DNA from: Halarchaeum rubridurum | GTDB lineage: Archaea; Halobacteriota; Halobacteria; Halobacteriales; Halobacteriaceae | Length of the DNA: 64,000 nt | NCBI RefSeq assembly: GCF_014647115.1 | Contig: NZ_BMOO01000003.1 | Span: 1-64,000, forward strand | Direction: 5' to 3' | Shown: positions 8,336 to 16,824 of the stretch, piece by piece | Layout: every line of letters starts with the position of its first letter | How positions within the stretch are numbered: the stretch's first letter is position 1 | Made by a program: the position numbers and the translations under genes | Notes under the pieces: generated by a model | The model's database searches: none | The model's input: the letters and a program-made list of their open reading frames with translations, nothing else | Told to the model about the DNA's origin: nothing

Positions 8336-9667
8336 CTACGCGGAGGCGAGCGTGCTCGCCTTGTCGCGGGACTGCTCGACGACCTTCGGGCGCGCCTCGA
8401 AGGCGACGACGACCTCGTCGTCGCCGTACGTCACGTCCTCGACGTGGGCGTTGTCGTGGAGCCACGAGACGACGCTCATCGTTTCGTCCGTCATCGGGAG
8501 GACGAGGCGTTCCTTCTCGCGGCGCGGGAGGGCGTACGTGACGCGCTCGCGGAGGTCGTCGAGACCGACCTCCTCGATGGCGCTCACGGCGACCGGGTTC
8601 GGCGCGAGCGCGGAGAGCGCCTCGCGTTTCTCCGCGAGCTCCTCGTCGGGGACCTGATCGACCTTGTTGAACACGGTGACGATGGGGGCCTCGTTGCGCT
8701 CGGAGAGCGTGTCGTGGGAGGTGGCGAGCTTCTCGCGAATCTCCTCGACGGGCTCGCTCGCGTCCACGACCAGCAGGACGAGGTCGGCCTGATACACCGA
8801 GTCGAGCGTCGACTTGAACGACTCGACGAGCCAGTGCGGGAGGTCGCTGATGAATCCGACCGTGTCCGTGAGGAGGACGTCGCGCTCCTCTACGTCCATC
8901 CGGCGCGTCGTCGTCCCGAGCGTCGTGAACAGCTCGTCGCGGGATTCGGCGGTCGTGTCGAGGTCCGGGTGGAGCTCCTCGTTCTCGTCGAGGTCGAGGT
9001 CCTCGGCGAGCGCGCGCATCAGCGTCGACTTCCCCGCGCTCGTGTAGCCCGCGAGCGCGACGAGGTCGAAGCCGGACTCGCGGCGGCGGTCGCGGCGCTG
9101 GCGCTCCGTCGTCTCTATCCGGTCGAGCTCGTCTCTGATACGCGATATCTGGGCCTTGATGTCCTGCTCGCGCGACTCGTCGTACTCCCCGAGACCCATG
9201 AAGCCGGGGCGCTCGTCGCGCTTCGCCAGGCTCGCCTTCGCCTCCGCGCGCGGCAGTTCGTAGCGGAGTTCGGCGAGTTCGACCTGGAGTTGGGCCTTCC
9301 GGGTCTGCGCGCGCTGGCCGAAAATCTCGAGGATGAGCGTGAAGCGGTCCATCACGGTCACGCCGTCCGGGAGGTGGTCGCCGAGGTTGAACGTCTGGTA
9401 GGGGCCGAGACGGTTGTCGAACACCACCGTCTGCGCGCCCGTCTCGGCGACGAGCGCGGCGAGCTCCCCGACCTTCCCCTCGCCGAGCTGGAGGGCGGGG
9501 TCGGCCGTGCGACTCTGCGTGACCTCGCCCGCGACCTCGTAGCCGGCCGCGCGGACGAGCTCGCGTATCTCCTCCGTGTCGGGCTCCCCGTCGTCGACGC
9601 GTTTCGCCACGACGGCGGAAGCGGTAGATGCGCCTGTCACTCGCGCCCACGTACGCCCCGAACCCAC
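8336..9667 (-). CDS. hflX: GTPase HflX
   Basis: Ribosome-associated GTPase of 443 aa. An N-terminal HflX domain carries a glycine-rich LGEGKVGEL-like segment and a coiled coil of charged residues (about 125-185). The G domain follows, with G1 AGYTSAGKST, G3 DTVGF and G4 NKVD. HflX family members split stalled or hibernating ribosomes. The start is GTG; a slightly downstream start is possible. Acylphosphatase follows upstream on the same strand. Confidence 0.92.
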   Translation of the reverse strand: MGSGRTWARVTGASTASAVVAKRVDDGEPDTEEIRELVRAAGYEVAGEVTQSRTADPALQLGEGKVGELAALVAETGAQTVVFDNRLGPYQTFNLGDHLPDGVTVMDRFTLILEIFGQRAQTRKAQLQVELAELRYELPRAEAKASLAKRDERPGFMGLGEYDESREQDIKAQISRIRDELDRIETTERQRRDRRRESGFDLVALAGYTSAGKSTLMRALAEDLDLDENEELHPDLDTTAESRDELFTTLGTTTRRMDVEERDVLLTDTVGFISDLPHWLVESFKSTLDSVYQADLVLLVVDASEPVEEIREKLATSHDTLSERNEAPIVTVFNKVDQVPDEELAEKREALSALAPNPVAVSAIEEVGLDDLRERVTYALPRREKERLVLPMTDETMSVVSWLHDNAHVEDVTYGDDEVVVAFEARPKVVEQSRDKASTLASA

Positions 9668-9707
9668 TTAAGCCCAATCCGTCGAGGCGCCCGACCCGTC
9701 CGCGAGT

Positions 9708-10028
9708 TCAGCGCCGAATCTCGAACCCGCCGACGCCCTCGGGGTCCTCGTACGTCACGTCCACGTCCTCGACCGACGCGGCGGGACTGCCCGTCTGGCA
9801 CCACTCGACCATCGCCTCGACGGCGCCCTCGGGCCCCTCGAAGACCGCCTCGACGCGACCGTCGTCGAGGTTCCGCACCCAGCCGTCGACGCCGCGCTCG
9901 CGCGCCGTGTCGCGGGTGCTCGCCCGGTAGTAGACGCCCTGGACGCGCCCGGTGACGTGGACGTGCGCGCGCACTCGCTCGCCGTCGGTCGCGGCCCGTT
10001 CGCCAGCCTCCCGCTCGTCGTCGCTCAT
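9708..10028 (-). CDS. acyP: Acylphosphatase
   Basis: Small alpha/beta enzyme that hydrolyses acyl phosphates. The core (about residues 18-106) contains GRVQGVYYRAST, in which the Arg and the loop bind phosphate, and the downstream VRNLDDGRVEAVFEG strand with the catalytic Asn. A short charged N-terminal extension of about 18 residues is common in haloarchaea. It lies between ogg and hflX on the same strand. Confidence 0.92.
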   Translation of the reverse strand: MSDDEREAGERAATDGERVRAHVHVTGRVQGVYYRASTRDTARERGVDGWVRNLDDGRVEAVFEGPEGAVEAMVEWCQTGSPAASVEDVDVTYEDPEGVGGFEIRR

Positions 10029-10053
10029 GCTCGGGCGCTCGCCCGCCGGCCAC

Positions 10054-10953
10054 TTAGCTCCCGTCCTCGTCGTCGCCGCTCCGGAGGTAGTGAAAGACGT
10101 AGGTCTGTGTGTAGCCGGCGTTCGGGCCGAAGGCGTCGCGTATCGCGCGCGACGTCTCGGCGTAGTTCCCGCGCGCGCAGTTGGGATAATACTCGTCGAT
10201 GGCCGTGCGAATCCAGGTGTCGAGCGGGACGGCGTCGCGGTAGCCGAGCGAGAAGAGCGCGATGCAGTCCGCGACCTTGTCGCCGACGCCGACGTACCCC
10301 TTCAGGGCCTCGCGGGTGGCCTCCAGGTCCGCCCCGCGGACGTCCGATTCCGTCAGCTCGCCCGACGCCACCATCTCGGCCGTCCGGGCGACGTAGGGTG
10401 CCCGATAGCCGAGGCTCAGATCGCGGAGGTCGCCCTCGCTCGCGTCGGCGAGCGCCGCCGGGGTCGGGAAGGCGTGGTACGTCCGGCCGTCGAACGCGAC
10501 CGGCTCGCCGTACGTCTCGCGGAGCGCCTCCTGCATGGCGAAGATACGGCCGACGCGCATCTGCGCCGAGCAGATGAAGGAGACGAGACAGCCGAAGAAC
10601 GGGTCCCGAACGATTCGCAGCCCCCAGTAGCGCTCGTAGGCCGCCCGTATCAGGTCGTCGTCGCTCGCGCCCGCGCGAATCGCGTGGAGGTCGTCGTCGA
10701 GTGCGAGGAGGTCGAACAGGAGCGACTCGGCGTCCGTCGTGCTCTCCCACTCCAGCAGGCCGTCGCGCTGGCGGACGCGGAGCACCTCGCCGTCGACGAC
10801 GGTGCTGTACCACGCGTCGCCGCCGCGCGCGCCGTCCGCGTCGTACGTCGCGCCGTCCTCGCGGGTCCAGAGGTAGGTCTGCCCGCTCTCCAGCGTCGCC
10901 TGCAGGTCGAAGCCACCGGCGAGGTCGGCGAGCGGTACCGAACCGGTTCGCAT
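10054..10953 (-). CDS. ogg: 8-oxoguanine DNA glycosylase / AP lyase (OGG1-type)
   Basis: Base-excision repair enzyme of 299 aa. It has an OGG N-terminal domain and a helix-hairpin-helix with GYVGVGDKVADC; this Lys is in the catalytic Schiff-base position. The conserved Asp follows in DAVPLDTWI. These two residues place it with OGG1 rather than AlkA. It heads a leftward group with acyP and hflX. Confidence 0.9.
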   Translation of the reverse strand: MRTGSVPLADLAGGFDLQATLESGQTYLWTREDGATYDADGARGGDAWYSTVVDGEVLRVRQRDGLLEWESTTDAESLLFDLLALDDDLHAIRAGASDDDLIRAAYERYWGLRIVRDPFFGCLVSFICSAQMRVGRIFAMQEALRETYGEPVAFDGRTYHAFPTPAALADASEGDLRDLSLGYRAPYVARTAEMVASGELTESDVRGADLEATREALKGYVGVGDKVADCIALFSLGYRDAVPLDTWIRTAIDEYYPNCARGNYAETSRAIRDAFGPNAGYTQTYVFHYLRSGDDEDGS

Positions 10954-11056
10954 TGCGTTCGCTCGGCGGCCCGGCGGCCAAAGCGTGTCGGTTTCCGTCC
11001 GCGAGAACAGCCGTCGCTACGCGATGTGTGATACGGACCCGGCTCGTCGTCGGGTT

Positions 11057-11299
11057 TCAGTCGGCCTGGGCCGCGACTTTCTCCGTGCTCTCCTCGGAGT
11101 CCATCGCGGTCGTGATGTCGCCGGCCAGCGCGAAAACAGCCGCCTTGTGGTCGGTCTTCGACTTGTGAATCGATGTCGGTCGAATGCCCAGTTCTTCGTA
11201 GTCGTCGAGGTCCAGGGAGGTCTCGCCCTCACACTTCGCGTAGTAGTTGCCTACCTCTGCGAGAAGCCCGTGAAGGTGGATGAGCTCCTGTTTCTTCAT
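11057..11299 (-). CDS. UPF0058 family protein
   Basis: 80 aa protein starting MKKQELIHLHGLLAEV, the signature of the UPF0058 family widespread in haloarchaea and methanogens. It is probably a small all-helical cytosolic protein of unknown function. A TATA-like box about 27 nt upstream (near 11,326) suggests a leaderless transcript, and a perfect palindrome lies just upstream of that box. Confidence 0.85.
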   Translation of the reverse strand: MKKQELIHLHGLLAEVGNYYAKCEGETSLDLDDYEELGIRPTSIHKSKTDHKAAVFALAGDITTAMDSEESTEKVAAQAD

Positions 11300-11339
11300 G
11301 ACAACACATCCTATCGCCCGGAGGGTTATAGTATTATCT

Positions 11340-11354
11340 TGATAACTGTTATCA
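11340..11354. promoter_or_regulatory. Perfect palindrome upstream of UPF0058 promoter
   Basis: TGATAACTGTTATCA (7-1-7) sits about 41-55 nt before the UPF0058 start, upstream of its TATA-like element. This position suits an activator or an upstream repressor site. It lies between two divergent genes, so it could also act on aIF2-beta. Confidence 0.45.
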
Positions 11355-11442
11355 CACGGGTTTTCGGGCCGCAGAACGCGAGAGCCGTCGGTCGGGTGGT
11401 CGGGCTGAAACGCTTTTAGGCCGCCGGCGTTTCCGTCCTCTC

Positions 11443-11841
11443 ATGGGATACGACGAGCAACTCGACCGGGCGATGGCGGAGAAATCCGAGATCGACGCCG
11501 ACGAGTCGCGTTTCGACGTGCCGGACCCGAACGTCCGCACCGAGGGTAACTTCACGGTCTACGAGAACTTCCCGGCGACGCTCGACCGGCTCGACCGCGA
11601 GCAGCGCCATGTCCTCCAGTTCATCCAGAACGACCTCGGGACGGCCGCGCAGATCGACGAGAACGGCCGCGCGCGACTCACCGGCGAGTTCGACGCCGAC
11701 CGAATCGCGGAGGCGCTCGACGACTACGTCGAGCGGTACGTCCGCTGTCCGGAGTGCGGGCTCCCGGACACGAACCTCGTCGAGGAGGGCGACACCACGC
11801 ACCTGCAGTGTGACGCCTGCGGTGCGCGAACGACCGTCTGA
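11443..11841 (+). CDS. eif2b: Translation initiation factor aIF2 subunit beta
   Basis: Beta subunit of the heterotrimeric aIF2 that delivers initiator Met-tRNA to the small ribosomal subunit. The 132 aa protein has the IF2B alpha/beta domain (about residues 35-100) and a C-terminal C4 zinc finger (CPECG...CDACG). Length and layout match archaeal aIF2-beta. Confidence 0.93.
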   Translation: MGYDEQLDRAMAEKSEIDADESRFDVPDPNVRTEGNFTVYENFPATLDRLDREQRHVLQFIQNDLGTAAQIDENGRARLTGEFDADRIAEALDDYVERYVRCPECGLPDTNLVEEGDTTHLQCDACGARTTV

Positions 11842-11845
11842 GACG

Positions 11846-12031
11846 TCAGGACTGCAGGCGCTTCAGGTTCTCCAGGTCGCGCTCGGTGCGCATGAACTCG
11901 CTCGTCCGGTAGGTCGCCGCGCAGTCCGGACAGTCGAAGTTCTCATCGGGTGCCGGGAGGTCGGTCGGCGACTCCTCCCAGTGCTTCGTGCAGTCGGGGC
12001 ACAGCAGTTGGACGTAGGCTTCGTTCGGCAT
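11846..12031 (-). CDS. Small C4 zinc-finger protein (DUF7836-like)
   Basis: 61 aa protein with two CPxC knuckles (CPDC at about residues 11-14 and 34-37), typical of haloarchaeal zinc-finger miniproteins. Function is unknown. It is convergent with aIF2-beta. The T-rich tract on this strand about 27 nt upstream could act as its TATA region. Confidence 0.7.
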   Translation of the reverse strand: MPNEAYVQLLCPDCTKHWEESPTDLPAPDENFDCPDCAATYRTSEFMRTERDLENLKRLQS

Positions 12032-12055
12032 ACCCGGGGACTGCGCGGGCCGGCG

Positions 12056-12062
12056 AAAAAAA
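12056..12062 (-). terminator. T7 tract: terminator of DUF2267 gene or promoter of the zinc-finger gene
   Basis: Seven consecutive T on the minus strand lie just after the DUF2267 stop, as expected for intrinsic archaeal termination. The same tract is at the TATA distance from the next start (12,031), so it may serve both roles. Confidence 0.45.
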
Positions 12063-12078
12063 GGTACTGGCGGACGCC

Positions 12079-12471
12079 TCAGTAGTACGAGTCATCCCCG
12101 AGGAGTTCGAAGAGTTCGTCGTAGCCGGCGGGGAGCTGCGCGGTGACGTCGTCGAGCTCCGTGTCCGGGACGGCGTCCTCGACGACGTCGACGACGACCT
12201 TCGCGTAGAAGGCCGCCTCGGCGGGCTCGACCCGGGCGCGCTGTGAGACGCGCGCGACGTACTCGTCGAAGTCGAAGAGCTGGCCGGAGTCGGCCGCGTG
12301 GAGGAAGCGGTCGATCTCCATCGGGAGCGGCCCGGCGAGGTCGGCGGCTTCGTCCGCCTGGAGGCGCTCCCCGAGCGTTTCGAGGACGGCCCGCGTCGCA
12401 CGGATGGCCTCGCCGCGCGAGGCGAGTTCGAGTCGATGCTGGACGTCGCCGACGAACTCGTCGTGCTTCAT
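12079..12471 (-). CDS. DUF2267 family protein
   Basis: 130 aa all-helical protein. MKHDEFVGDVQHRLEL at the N-terminus and the repeated four-helix pattern match DUF2267. The internal ATG begins exactly at the conserved segment; 15 upstream codons in frame are not conserved in character. The role is unknown, though the family is often linked to stress loci. Confidence 0.78.
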   Translation of the reverse strand: MKHDEFVGDVQHRLELASRGEAIRATRAVLETLGERLQADEAADLAGPLPMEIDRFLHAADSGQLFDFDEYVARVSQRARVEPAEAAFYAKVVVDVVEDAVPDTELDDVTAQLPAGYDELFELLGDDSYY

Positions 12472-12534
12472 GCACTTACGTGATACCGGCGGGCCTTGCC
12501 TAAGGCTGGTGGCCACCGGAACGGCGGTCTCCTC

Positions 12535-12819
12535 TCACTCCGTGAACAGGTGTCCCTCCGTCGGGACGTCGAAGAGGCCGATGCGCGCGCCGGCGTCCAG
12601 CCACGCGTGGCCGTAGCTGAACGCCGCGAGGGCGTTCACGGGGTCGTCGTGCTCGCGGAAGTGGCGTCCGTCCTCCAGGTACGAGCGGGCCATCTCCTCG
12701 TACTCCGCGGTGGCGTCGGCGAGCGGCGTCCCCTCCGGTGCGACCGGCTCGGCCGCCGCGAGGGCGTCGGCGAGCAGCGCCTCGTAGCGATCCGTCTTCT
12801 CGGCGAGGTCGGCGGGCAT
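12535..12819 (-). CDS. DUF357 family protein
   Basis: 94 aa helical protein with the C-terminal segment NALAAFSYGHAWLDAG that marks archaeal DUF357. The function is unknown. The ATG at MPADLAEK was chosen because upstream codons are low-complexity. It is transcribed divergently from the thioredoxin reductase fusion. Confidence 0.8.
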   Translation of the reverse strand: MPADLAEKTDRYEALLADALAAAEPVAPEGTPLADATAEYEEMARSYLEDGRHFREHDDPVNALAAFSYGHAWLDAGARIGLFDVPTEGHLFTE

Positions 12820-12969
12820 ACCCCTACTGGGTCGCCCGCTCGGCGTAAGGATGTCGTCGTCGTCGTCCCGGTTCACCGCGACTCCCTCCGTTTCGCACGT
12901 GCGCACGCGACACCGGCCAGCCTCCCGGGTGGCGCAACCTACAAGCCCCCGAATCCCGTTCTAGGGCGT

Positions 12970-14298
12970 ATGAGCGACGATCCCCGCGTAGAGATTTACA
13001 CGAAGACGGATTGCCCCTATTGCGAGAAGGCCAAGGACCTCTTCGACGCGAAGGGCGTCGACTACGTGACGTACAACGTCACGGGCGACGAGGAGCGCTT
13101 CGCGGAGATGAAAGAGCGCGCGAACGGCCGCGAGACCGCCCCCGAGGTCTTCATCGACGACGAACTCATCGGCGGCTGGGACGACACCTCCGCGCTCGAC
13201 GCGACGGGCGAGCTCGACGAGAAGCTCGGTATCGCCGACGAGAGCGACGACGACGTCGTTGAGCACCGCCCCCTCATCATCACCGGGACGGGCATCGCGG
13301 CGCTCACCGCCGGCATCTACGCGGCGCGCTCGGACAACGACCCCCTCCTCTTCGAGGGCGACGAGCCCGGCGGCCAGCTCACCCTCACGAGCGAGGTCGA
13401 CAACTACCCCGGCTTCCCCGAGGGAATCAACGGCTCGGAGCTCGTCAACGACATGAAGGAGCAGGCCAAGCGCTTCGGGGCGGAACTCGAACACGGCATC
13501 GTCGCCTCCGTCGACGACGACGTCCGTCCGTTCCGCGTCACCCTCGAAAACGGCGACGTCTACACGGCGGACGCCGTCATCGCCGCCTCCGGTGCGTCCG
13601 CGCGGACGCTCGGCATCCCCGGCGAGGACGAGCTGATGGGCTACGGCGTCTCGACGTGTGCGACGTGTGACGGCGCGTTCTTCCGCGGCGAGGACATGGT
13701 CGTCGTCGGCGGCGGCGACGCCGCGGCCGAGGAGGCCGTCTTCCTCACGAAGTTCGCGGAGACCGTCTACCTCGTCCACCGCCGCGACGAGCTGCGCGCC
13801 GAGGACTACTGGGAGGACCGCGTGCAGGAGCACGTCGAGTCCGGCGACATCGAGGTCCTCTGGAACACCGAGGCCACCGAGGTCCACGGGAGCCCGCAGG
13901 ACGGCGTCGACAGCGTCGACCTCGTCTACCACCCCGAGGGCCACCCGACGGCGAAACTCGACGACGGCCAGACCGAGGAGCGCACGCTCGACGTCGGCGC
14001 GTTCTTCGTCGCCATCGGTCACACGCCGAACACGTCCTACCTCGAAGAGACGGAGGTCGAACTCGACGACGAGGGCTACCTCCGCACGCGGGGCGGCCAC
14101 GGCGCCGGCCAGACCGCGACGGACGTCGAGGGCATCTTCGGCGCGGGCGACGTCGTCGACTTCCACTACCAGCAGGCCGTCACGGCCGCCGGGATGGGCT
14201 CGAAGGCCGCCCTCGACGCCGACGAGTACCTCGAAGGCGCGCTGCCCGAGGCCACCGGCGAGGCCGAGGGGAGCGCCGAAGCGCCCGCCGACGACTGA
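12970..14298 (+). CDS. Glutaredoxin-thioredoxin reductase fusion protein
   Basis: 442 aa two-domain redox enzyme. Residues 1-80 form a glutaredoxin-like domain with active site CPYC at 15-18 and a TAPEVFIDDELIGG cis-Pro region. After an acidic linker, residues about 97-420 form an FAD/NAD(P)H thioredoxin reductase with GTGIAALTAG, redox-active CATC at 230-233 and GGGDAAAEEA for the pyridine nucleotide. The NADP signature after the GGGDAAAEEA strand (HRRDELR) looks intact. The fusion implies direct electron transfer from flavin disulfide to glutaredoxin, in a lineage that uses gamma-glutamylcysteine as main thiol. Confidence 0.88.
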   Translation: MSDDPRVEIYTKTDCPYCEKAKDLFDAKGVDYVTYNVTGDEERFAEMKERANGRETAPEVFIDDELIGGWDDTSALDATGELDEKLGIADESDDDVVEHRPLIITGTGIAALTAGIYAARSDNDPLLFEGDEPGGQLTLTSEVDNYPGFPEGINGSELVNDMKEQAKRFGAELEHGIVASVDDDVRPFRVTLENGDVYTADAVIAASGASARTLGIPGEDELMGYGVSTCATCDGAFFRGEDMVVVGGGDAAAEEAVFLTKFAETVYLVHRRDELRAEDYWEDRVQEHVESGDIEVLWNTEATEVHGSPQDGVDSVDLVYHPEGHPTAKLDDGQTEERTLDVGAFFVAIGHTPNTSYLEETEVELDDEGYLRTRGGHGAGQTATDVEGIFGAGDVVDFHYQQAVTAAGMGSKAALDADEYLEGALPEATGEAEGSAEAPADD

Positions 14299-14355
14299 AC
14301 ACGGTCTGCGCTGAGCGGACTGGAGACGCGAGCGGCGACGCGGTTTCGTCTCCCG

Positions 14356-14928
14356 TTACGACCCGGGGAGGATGTCCCCGAGCGCGGCACCGATGGCCGT
14401 GGGCGCCCACGCGACGGCGATGACGCACGCGGCCACCCACGGGTCGCCCCAGTCGACCTGTCCCCAGCCGGTGAAGATGAGCGCCGTGATGCCGAGCGAG
14501 ATCGTGACGACGCCGGCGAGGCGTCGCGGGAGGAAGCCGAGGATGGGGTCCTTGACGCGGACGTCCTGGATGTCGGCGACGTAGAGGATGCCGTACACCA
14601 TCGCCACGGTGGCGGCGAGGGTGCCGGCGAGCCCGCCGACGTGTGAGGCGATGTAGACGCCGACGTCGCGCGTTCCGCCCTCGACGACCATCGGCATGGC
14701 GAACAGCACGCTCCCGAGGGCGGCCTCGGCGGCGTCCGTGCGGTCGAAGCCGCGGATGACGCGCCCGAACGTGCCGCGATGGCCGAGTTCGCTCGCGGTC
14801 GCCATCGCCTCGGCGACGGCCTCCCGACCCGCTTCGCTCTCGACGTGCGCCTCCAGTTCTTCGAGGTCGTCCATCAGGTCGGAGACGTCCGCGCCGTCGT
14901 CGTCGCCGTCCGTCGCCGCGTCGCTCAT
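14356..14928 (-). CDS. DUF2391-like integral membrane protein
   Basis: 190 aa protein with an acidic soluble N-terminus and a helical region (residues 1-75), then about four membrane helices. These include SLGITALIFTGWGQ, reminiscent of the DUF2391 family. Function is unknown. The ATG at MSDAATDG is preferred to an upstream GTG-type extension of arginine-rich sequence. Confidence 0.6.
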   Translation of the reverse strand: MSDAATDGDDDGADVSDLMDDLEELEAHVESEAGREAVAEAMATASELGHRGTFGRVIRGFDRTDAAEAALGSVLFAMPMVVEGGTRDVGVYIASHVGGLAGTLAATVAMVYGILYVADIQDVRVKDPILGFLPRRLAGVVTISLGITALIFTGWGQVDWGDPWVAACVIAVAWAPTAIGAALGDILPGS

Positions 14929-15002
14929 GGTTCGGGCGACGGCGCGGCGATACAAAAAGTCGGCCGCCACGCCTTTGGGTCGACGCCCGTTCACGGCCGC
15001 GT

Positions 15003-15188
15003 ATGCCGGAGTACCCGAGCCCCCACGAACTGGAGACCGGGATGACCGTCGAAATCGAGCAGAGCGAGGACGAAGAGCCGATACTCGGCGAGATAGGTGC
15101 GGTGATAGGTGAGGCCGACCCGACGGGCGCGGACGTGAAGCTGAAGTCCGGTGCTCGCGGTCGCGTCCGGAAAGTCACCCACCGGTAA
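15003..15188 (+). CDS. YwbE family protein (DUF2196)
   Basis: 61 aa beta-rich protein. The TGMTVEIEQ start and the KLKSGARGRVRKV ending match the YwbE/DUF2196 family found across Bacillus and haloarchaea. The family has no known reaction, though the basic C-terminus suggests possible nucleic-acid contact. Length matches the family. Confidence 0.82.
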   Translation: MPEYPSPHELETGMTVEIEQSEDEEPILGEIGAVIGEADPTGADVKLKSGARGRVRKVTHR

Positions 15189-15265
15189 CTCCGACCACGT
15201 CGCGCCGCTCCCTCGTCGCCCCGCGTTCGGGAACGCCTATACGACCGGGCGGCATAGCCCGGCGC

Positions 15266-16135
15266 ATGACCGACCAGACGCCCGCGGGTGACGCGGGCTG
15301 GTTCGCCGGCGTCGAGCCCGGCGACACCGACGCCGCGGCCGCGGCGATCCGCGAGGGCGGCACCGAGACGCCCGCCGACTGGCCCGCGCGGGCCGTCGAG
15401 GCCGGCTTCGCGGCCCACGCCGACGACTACTACGCGGAACTCCACGAGGCCACGGTGGCGGCGACGCGCCGCGCCGTCCGCGAGGCCGAGTCCGCGGACG
15501 ACAGACAGGTGGTCCACGCGATCCGCGCGATGGACGACCTCGCGGCGACGACGAACGAGCTCGCGGAGCGCGTCGCGGAGTGGGGCGGCACGACCGACGA
15601 CGACCCGGGGACGGGCGTTCCGTACGCCCGCGAGCTCGCGGCGCGCGACCCGGAGACGGCGGCCGAGGAGCGAATCGTCTCGCTGGCGGAGCGCGTCGTC
15701 GACCTCGCCGCGGAGCGCGACGCCGAGCGGGAGTTCCTCGAACGGACGGTGCCGACCGTCGCGCCGAACCTCGCGTCGATGGCGGGCCCGATACTCGCGG
15801 CGCGCCTGATCGACCTCGCCGGCGGGCTGGCGTCGCTCGCCAAGATGCCCTCCGGGACGGTCCAGGTGCTCGGCGCGGAGGACGCGCTGTTCGCGCACCT
15901 CCGGGGGAACGCGCCCTCGCCGAAGCACGGCGTCATCTACACGCACGAGTACGTTCGGGGCACCCACCCGGACGAGCGCGGGTCGGCGGCGCGCGCGCTC
16001 GCCGGGAAGCTCACCATCGGCGCGCGGATCGACCACTACGCCGGCGACTACCGCCCGGAGGTCGAGGCCGACCTCGACGAGCGCATCGAGACCATCCGCG
16101 CGCGCCACGGCGACGAAACGGGGGAAGACGAATGA
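15266..16135 (+). CDS. nop5: Nop5/Nop56-Nop58 family C/D-box RNP core protein
   Basis: Scaffold protein of the C/D-box small RNP that guides 2'-O-methylation. The 289 aa protein has an N-terminal fibrillarin-binding part, a coiled coil (about residues 90-160) and the Nop domain (about 170-280) with SMAGPILAARLI, LGAEDALFAHL and HGVIYTHEYVRG, which bind L7Ae-RNA. Its TGA overlaps the flpA ATG, so the two RNP partners are co-translated. Confidence 0.93.
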   Translation: MTDQTPAGDAGWFAGVEPGDTDAAAAAIREGGTETPADWPARAVEAGFAAHADDYYAELHEATVAATRRAVREAESADDRQVVHAIRAMDDLAATTNELAERVAEWGGTTDDDPGTGVPYARELAARDPETAAEERIVSLAERVVDLAAERDAEREFLERTVPTVAPNLASMAGPILAARLIDLAGGLASLAKMPSGTVQVLGAEDALFAHLRGNAPSPKHGVIYTHEYVRGTHPDERGSAARALAGKLTIGARIDHYAGDYRPEVEADLDERIETIRARHGDETGEDE

Positions 16136-16776
16136 GCGACGACGAACTCGACCTCCCGGCGGGCGTCGCGCGCCGGGACTTCGGCGACGGGCCCGCGCTC
16201 GCCACGCGCGGCGAGCCGGTCTACGGCGAACCCACGGCGGACGGGTGGCGGCGCTGGGACCCGCATCGCTCGAAGCTCGGCGCGACAATCGAGAAGGGCC
16301 TCGACACCGGCCTCGCCGCGGACGCCTCCGTGCTCTACCTCGGCGCGGCGAACGGAACGACGGTGAGTCACGTCGCGGACGCCGCCGGGCCGACGTACGC
16401 CGTCGAGTTCGCGCCGCGCTCCGCGCGCGACCTGCTCGACGTCGCCGAGGACCGCCCGACTCTCTTCCCCCTCCTGAAGGACGCCCGCAAACCCGAGACG
16501 TACGCGCACGTCGTCGAGTCGGGCGTCGACGTGCTCGTGCAGGACGTCGCCACGCGGGGGCAGGCCCGCGTCGCGGTCGAGAACGCGCGGTTCCTCGCGG
16601 ACGACGGGCGACTCGTCCTCGCGGTCAAGGCCCGGAGCGAGGACGTCACCGCGGACCCCGAGGACGTCTTCGCGGACGCGCTCGACGACCTTCGGGAGGC
16701 CTACGAGGTGGTGGCGCGCGAGCGCCTCGAACCGTACCACGACGACCACCTCGCGGTCGTGGCGATCCCCCGCTGA
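16132..16776 (+). CDS. flpA: Fibrillarin-like rRNA/tRNA 2'-O-methyltransferase
   Basis: SAM-dependent methyltransferase of the C/D-box RNP, 214 aa. The SAM-binding motif VLYLGAANGTT, YAVEFAPRSARDLL and the VDVLVQDVA strand match archaeal fibrillarin. ATGA overlap with nop5 fixes the start. Confidence 0.94.
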   Translation: MSDDELDLPAGVARRDFGDGPALATRGEPVYGEPTADGWRRWDPHRSKLGATIEKGLDTGLAADASVLYLGAANGTTVSHVADAAGPTYAVEFAPRSARDLLDVAEDRPTLFPLLKDARKPETYAHVVESGVDVLVQDVATRGQARVAVENARFLADDGRLVLAVKARSEDVTADPEDVFADALDDLREAYEVVARERLEPYHDDHLAVVAIPR

Positions 16777-16824
16777 GGGCCGCCTTCGGTACTTATAAAC
16801 TCGGCCCCCTCGAAAGCCGGGTGA

